From Parvicella sp041583015 (GTDB lineage: Bacteria; Bacteroidota; Bacteroidia; Flavobacteriales_D; Parvicellaceae), in the NCBI GenBank assembly GCA_041583015.1, contig JBFHGR010000023.1, positions 1 to 35,225 of the forward strand: a DNA stretch of 35,225 bases. The letters run 5' to 3'. Positions 32,503-35,225 of the stretch are shown here, one piece after another; position 1 is the stretch's first letter, and each line of letters opens with the position of its first letter. Below the pieces are notes generated by a model, which worked only from the letters and a program-made list of their open reading frames with translations, was not told the DNA's origin and did no database searches. The position numbers and the translations under genes were made by a program.

Positions 32503-33586
32503 ATGGTGACAACAGATCAATTGAAAGATCTAGCAGGACGCATAGAGGCGTTGAGGGGGTATCTTTGACGTGGATAGAAAGAAAGTTGAAATTGAGGAGG
32601 AAGAAGTAAAAACTCAAGATCCGGAATTTTGGGATGATCCCAAAAAAGCCCAAATTGTTTTAAAGAGCATAAAGCAAAAGAAATTTTGGGTGGATGCTTA
32701 TGAGAAAAATTTTGCAAAATATGAAGATCTAGAGGTGCTATTTGAATTTGCTAAAATGGAGGAAGCTACTGAAGAAGAAGTAGACGAAGAGTATGAAAAA
32801 TTATTGGCAACGATAGAAGAATTAGAATTTAATAATATGCTTTCTGCGGAAGAAGATTCTTTAAGCGCAGTTTTGCAAATTACAGCAGGTGCAGGCGGTA
32901 CGGAGGCCTGTGACTGGGCGTCTATGTTGATGCGTATGTATATCATGTGGGGGGAAAAGAATGGCTATAAGGTTAAGGAGTTAAATTATCAGGAAGGGGA
33001 GGTTGCTGGAATCAAAACAGTAACATTAGAGTTTGATGGTGATTTTGCCTTTGGCTACTTAAAAGGAGAGAATGGCGTACATAGGTTAGTTCGTGTTAGT
33101 CCTTTTAATTCGCAAGGAAAACGAATGACCTCTTTTGCATCAGTTTATGTTTATCCTTCTGTAGATGATACAATTGAAATAGTAGTAAATCCAGGTGACA
33201 TTAGTTGGGATACTTTTAGGTCTGGTGGAGCTGGTGGGCAGAATGTCAATAAAGTAGAAACGGGTGTTAGATTGAAGCACGCACCTACTGGTATTGTAAT
33301 TGAAAATACTGAAACTCGTTCACAATTAGGTAATAGAGAGAAAGCGATGCAGTTACTGAAATCTCAGTTGTACGAACTTGAATTGAGAAAGCGTAAAGAG
33401 TCCCGAGATGAAATTGAATCTGGTAAGATGAAGATAGAGTGGGGGTCTCAGATTAGAAGTTATGTAATGGATGACAGAAGGGTTAAAGATCATAGGACAA
33501 ATTATACAGTTAATGACCCTGATAAAGTTTTGGGTGGAGAATTAGATGAGTTTTTAAAGGCTTTCTTAATGGAGTCAAGTAAATAA
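32503..33586 (+). CDS. prfB: Peptide chain release factor 2, made by programmed +1 frameshift
   Basis: RF2 recognises UGA and UAA stop codons and releases the finished peptide. The gene is joined from 32503-32565 (21 codons, MVTTDQLKDLAGRIEALRGYL) and 32567-33586, with an in-frame TGA at 32566-32568 bypassed by slipping one base forward. The full product is 360 residues. The second part carries the stop-codon-reading SPF motif (RVSPFNSQGKRMTSF) and the catalytic GGQ (SGGAGGQNVNK). The residue before SGGAGGQ-type loop, Thr in E. coli K-12, is Ser here. Annotating only the downstream frame would start it at a false GTG (32570). The ABC exporter gene follows after 5 bases. Confidence 0.97.
32554..32569 (+). 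promoter_or_regulatory. prfB programmed +1 frameshift site
   Basis: AGGGGGTATCTTTGAC holds the known elements: a Shine-Dalgarno-like AGGGGG, the slippery CTT, the stop TGA and a following C. When RF2 is scarce the ribosome slips and makes more RF2. Retention of the SD-like element matters, because most genes of this phylum do not use Shine-Dalgarno pairing. Confidence 0.96.
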
Positions 33587-33591
33587 GTAAA

Positions 33592-35225
33592 ATGGCAAAA
33601 GTAAATAGAGGTGAAAGAGTAAAACTCAAGAAAGGAGCGTTCAAAAGAGCTTTCGGTATTTTTGCTTATAGTAAGAAGTATTCGGGAATTCTAATCGTTA
33701 GTATGTTTTTTCTTGTATTGTCAAGTGTTGCAACATTAGCATTTCCATATTTGCTAGGAGCACTGTTTGGCTCACAGGAAACCTCTGAAAGTAACCCTTT
33801 TGAATTGACAAATTTAGATAACATCAATGTGCTTTTGGTTTTGCTGTTTGTTACATTTGCAGCAAATGCATTATTTGGATTTTTTAGAATTTATTTTTCT
33901 AGCAGATTTGCAGAAAGCACGCTGGCAGAGATTCGTAAAGCAGCATTTAAGAAATTATCATTTTCTGAAGTAAGTTTTTATGATAAAAACCAAGTTGGAG
34001 AATTAAGTAGTACGGTAGCAACAGATTTAAACTCGTTAAATTCTTTATTGTCTACTTCTTTAGCGGAGTTTATTCGACAATGGATAACAATTATAGTAGG
34101 TATTGTAGTATTGGCAACAATTTCTCCAAAATTAATGGGGGTGATGTTGCTGGTAGTGCCAATTGTGATTTTGTTTATTCTAATTTTCGGTAGAGTAATT
34201 AAAAAGATTTCAAAACGAACGCAAGATGCTATGGCTACATCTAATAATGTACTTAGCGAAACTTTAACAGGTATTAAGATTGTAAAGTCATTTGGTAATG
34301 AGTTTTATGAAATGGCGCGTTATGGAAAGCAAGTAGATTTGATAAAAAAACTTGCTGTAAAAGGAGCTATAGCAAGAGGTTTGTTTGCTTCATTTATTAT
34401 TCTTGGTTTATTTGGTGCGATTACGTTTGTCATTTACTCTGGTTACAATATGACACTTACAGGCGAATTAAGTTCAGAGGAGTTTCATGTCTTTATATTG
34501 TTTACCGCATTTTTGGCAGCTTCATTTGCTGGAGTAGGAAGTTTGATGGGGGAGATTCAAAAATCTGTTGGAGCGACAGAGAGATTAGTAGAGATTTTGG
34601 ATAATAAAACTGAACAAATTACAGAAAGTGCACATCAAGAAAGGTGGGATGGTAAGGTTGAATTTAGAAATGTTGATTTTACCTATGAAACAAGAACAGA
34701 TGTACAGGTTTTAAAGAATGTATCGTTTGAAGTTAAGCCAGGAGAAACTGTAGCAATTGTGGGACCTTCTGGAGCAGGGAAGTCTACTATTACATCACTA
34801 ATGTTGAGGTTTTATGAGGTTAGCAATGGAGGAATTTATTTTGATGATAAATTATCAAAGGATTACCAATTGTCTGAATTAAGAAAACAGATGGCCATTG
34901 TTCCTCAAGAAGTGATGCTATTTGCAGGAACGATTCAAGAAAATATTGCTTACGGAAGACCTGATGCTACTGACGCAGAGATTCAAGATGCAGCCGAAAG
35001 AGCTAATGCCATGGAGTTTATCTCTAAATTTCCAACTGGAATGGACACTTTGGTGGGGGATAGAGGTGTTCAATTGTCTGGAGGACAGAAGCAAAGGATA
35101 GCTATTGCAAGAGCGATTCTTAAAAATCCTACTATTTTGATTCTAGATGAAGCAACAAGTTCTTTGGATAGTGAAAGCGAAAAATTAGTGCAGGATGCAT
35201 TGGATAAGTTGATGGAGAACAGAAC
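33592..35225 (+). CDS. ABC exporter, fused permease and ATPase (3' end outside window)
   Basis: The frame is open from ATG 33592 to the window end (about 544 codons), so the last part is missing. It begins MAKVNRGERVKLKKGAF, then a six-helix ABC exporter membrane domain (about residues 30-330, with YSKKYSGILIVSMFFLVLSS as its first helix). The ATPase domain follows: Walker A GPSGAGKST at 391-399, signature LSGGQ at 495-499 and Walker B ILILDE with D519 and E520. It is a half-transporter that works as a dimer, and resembles the MsbA/lipid or multidrug export group; the substrate cannot be read from sequence. It starts 5 bases after prfB and shares its transcript. Confidence 0.92.
   Translation, partial: MAKVNRGERVKLKKGAFKRAFGIFAYSKKYSGILIVSMFFLVLSSVATLAFPYLLGALFGSQETSESNPFELTNLDNINVLLVLLFVTFAANALFGFFRIYFSSRFAESTLAEIRKAAFKKLSFSEVSFYDKNQVGELSSTVATDLNSLNSLLSTSLAEFIRQWITIIVGIVVLATISPKLMGVMLLVVPIVILFILIFGRVIKKISKRTQDAMATSNNVLSETLTGIKIVKSFGNEFYEMARYGKQVDLIKKLAVKGAIARGLFASFIILGLFGAITFVIYSGYNMTLTGELSSEEFHVFILFTAFLAASFAGVGSLMGEIQKSVGATERLVEILDNKTEQITESAHQERWDGKVEFRNVDFTYETRTDVQVLKNVSFEVKPGETVAIVGPSGAGKSTITSLMLRFYEVSNGGIYFDDKLSKDYQLSELRKQMAIVPQEVMLFAGTIQENIAYGRPDATDAEIQDAAERANAMEFISKFPTGMDTLVGDRGVQLSGGQKQRIAIARAILKNPTILILDEATSSLDSESEKLVQDALDKLMENR

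Noticed and set aside
32570..33586. prfB as a free-standing gene starting at GTG 32570
   Set aside because: The first 21 codons and the classic frameshift site lie directly upstream, so the apparent GTG start is only the first codon after the shift plus one.
1..35225. Mobile elements, CRISPR arrays, phage genes or tRNA/rRNA
   Set aside because: I looked for transposase motifs, terminal repeats, regularly spaced repeats and tRNA-like cloverleaves and saw none beyond the heptamer arrays.

Overview
The window is a low-GC bacterial chromosome segment from the phylum Bacteroidota, most likely order Flavobacteriales; I cannot place it lower with confidence. Four things point there. Secreted proteins end in type IX secretion (T9SS) sorting domains of both type A and type B. 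The mutY-ssb-gldE-gldD cluster is present. Many genes carry the Bacteroidota -7 promoter box TAnnTTTG, usually as TACTTTTG or TAACTTTG. Shine-Dalgarno sites are generally missing. Most of the window is core housekeeping sequence. I see no phage, insertion sequence, CRISPR array, rRNA or tRNA.

Layout. 1-352: tail of a T9SS type A cargo protein. 407-2560 (minus): an HU-like protein, a 30-residue ribosomal protein of the AURKAIP1/COX24 type, a structured leader, and RNase G. 2689-6133 (plus): mutY, ssb, gldE, gldD. 6138-6276: two heptanucleotide tandem arrays between convergent genes. 6271-7650 (minus): M28 metallopeptidase. 7726-9583 (plus): a thioredoxin-fold protein and two unrecognised genes. 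9596-10537 (minus): yajC and coaE. 10751-12853 (minus): recJ and an AhpD-like protein. 12965-14388 (plus): an unrecognised coupled gene pair and a DUF6495-like gene. 14385-16379 (minus): YgiQ-type radical SAM protein. 16588-18754 (plus): an LpxD-type acyltransferase and a SpoIIE/PP2C-type phosphatase. 18713-21181 (minus): a polysaccharide chain-length regulator and an O-antigen ligase/polymerase. 21339-23231 (minus): T9SS type A cargo. 23338-25539 (minus): RecQ. 25645-28662 (minus): an AsmA-like protein with a long helical tail. 28731-31633 (minus): a small secreted protein coupled to a T9SS type B adhesin. 31777-35225 (plus): an MBL-fold hydrolase, prfB with its programmed frameshift, and the start of an ABC exporter.

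How they fit together. Several genes serve the cell envelope and surface: gldE/gldD (gliding and T9SS), three T9SS cargo proteins, lpxD, the chain-length/ligase pair, the AsmA-like protein, YajC and the ABC exporter. A second group maintains DNA: mutY, ssb, recJ, recQ and the HU-like protein. A third handles RNA and translation: rng, the small ribosomal protein and prfB.

I did not find a clear undescribed system. The observations most worth a second look are these: the paired heptamer arrays with the same spacing pattern; the 11-residue repeats in the AsmA-like tail; the folded leader in front of rng; the 42-base overlap of two convergent genes; and lineage-type losses of expected residues in HU and RecQ. 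All family names come from motif recognition by eye; no database search was run.
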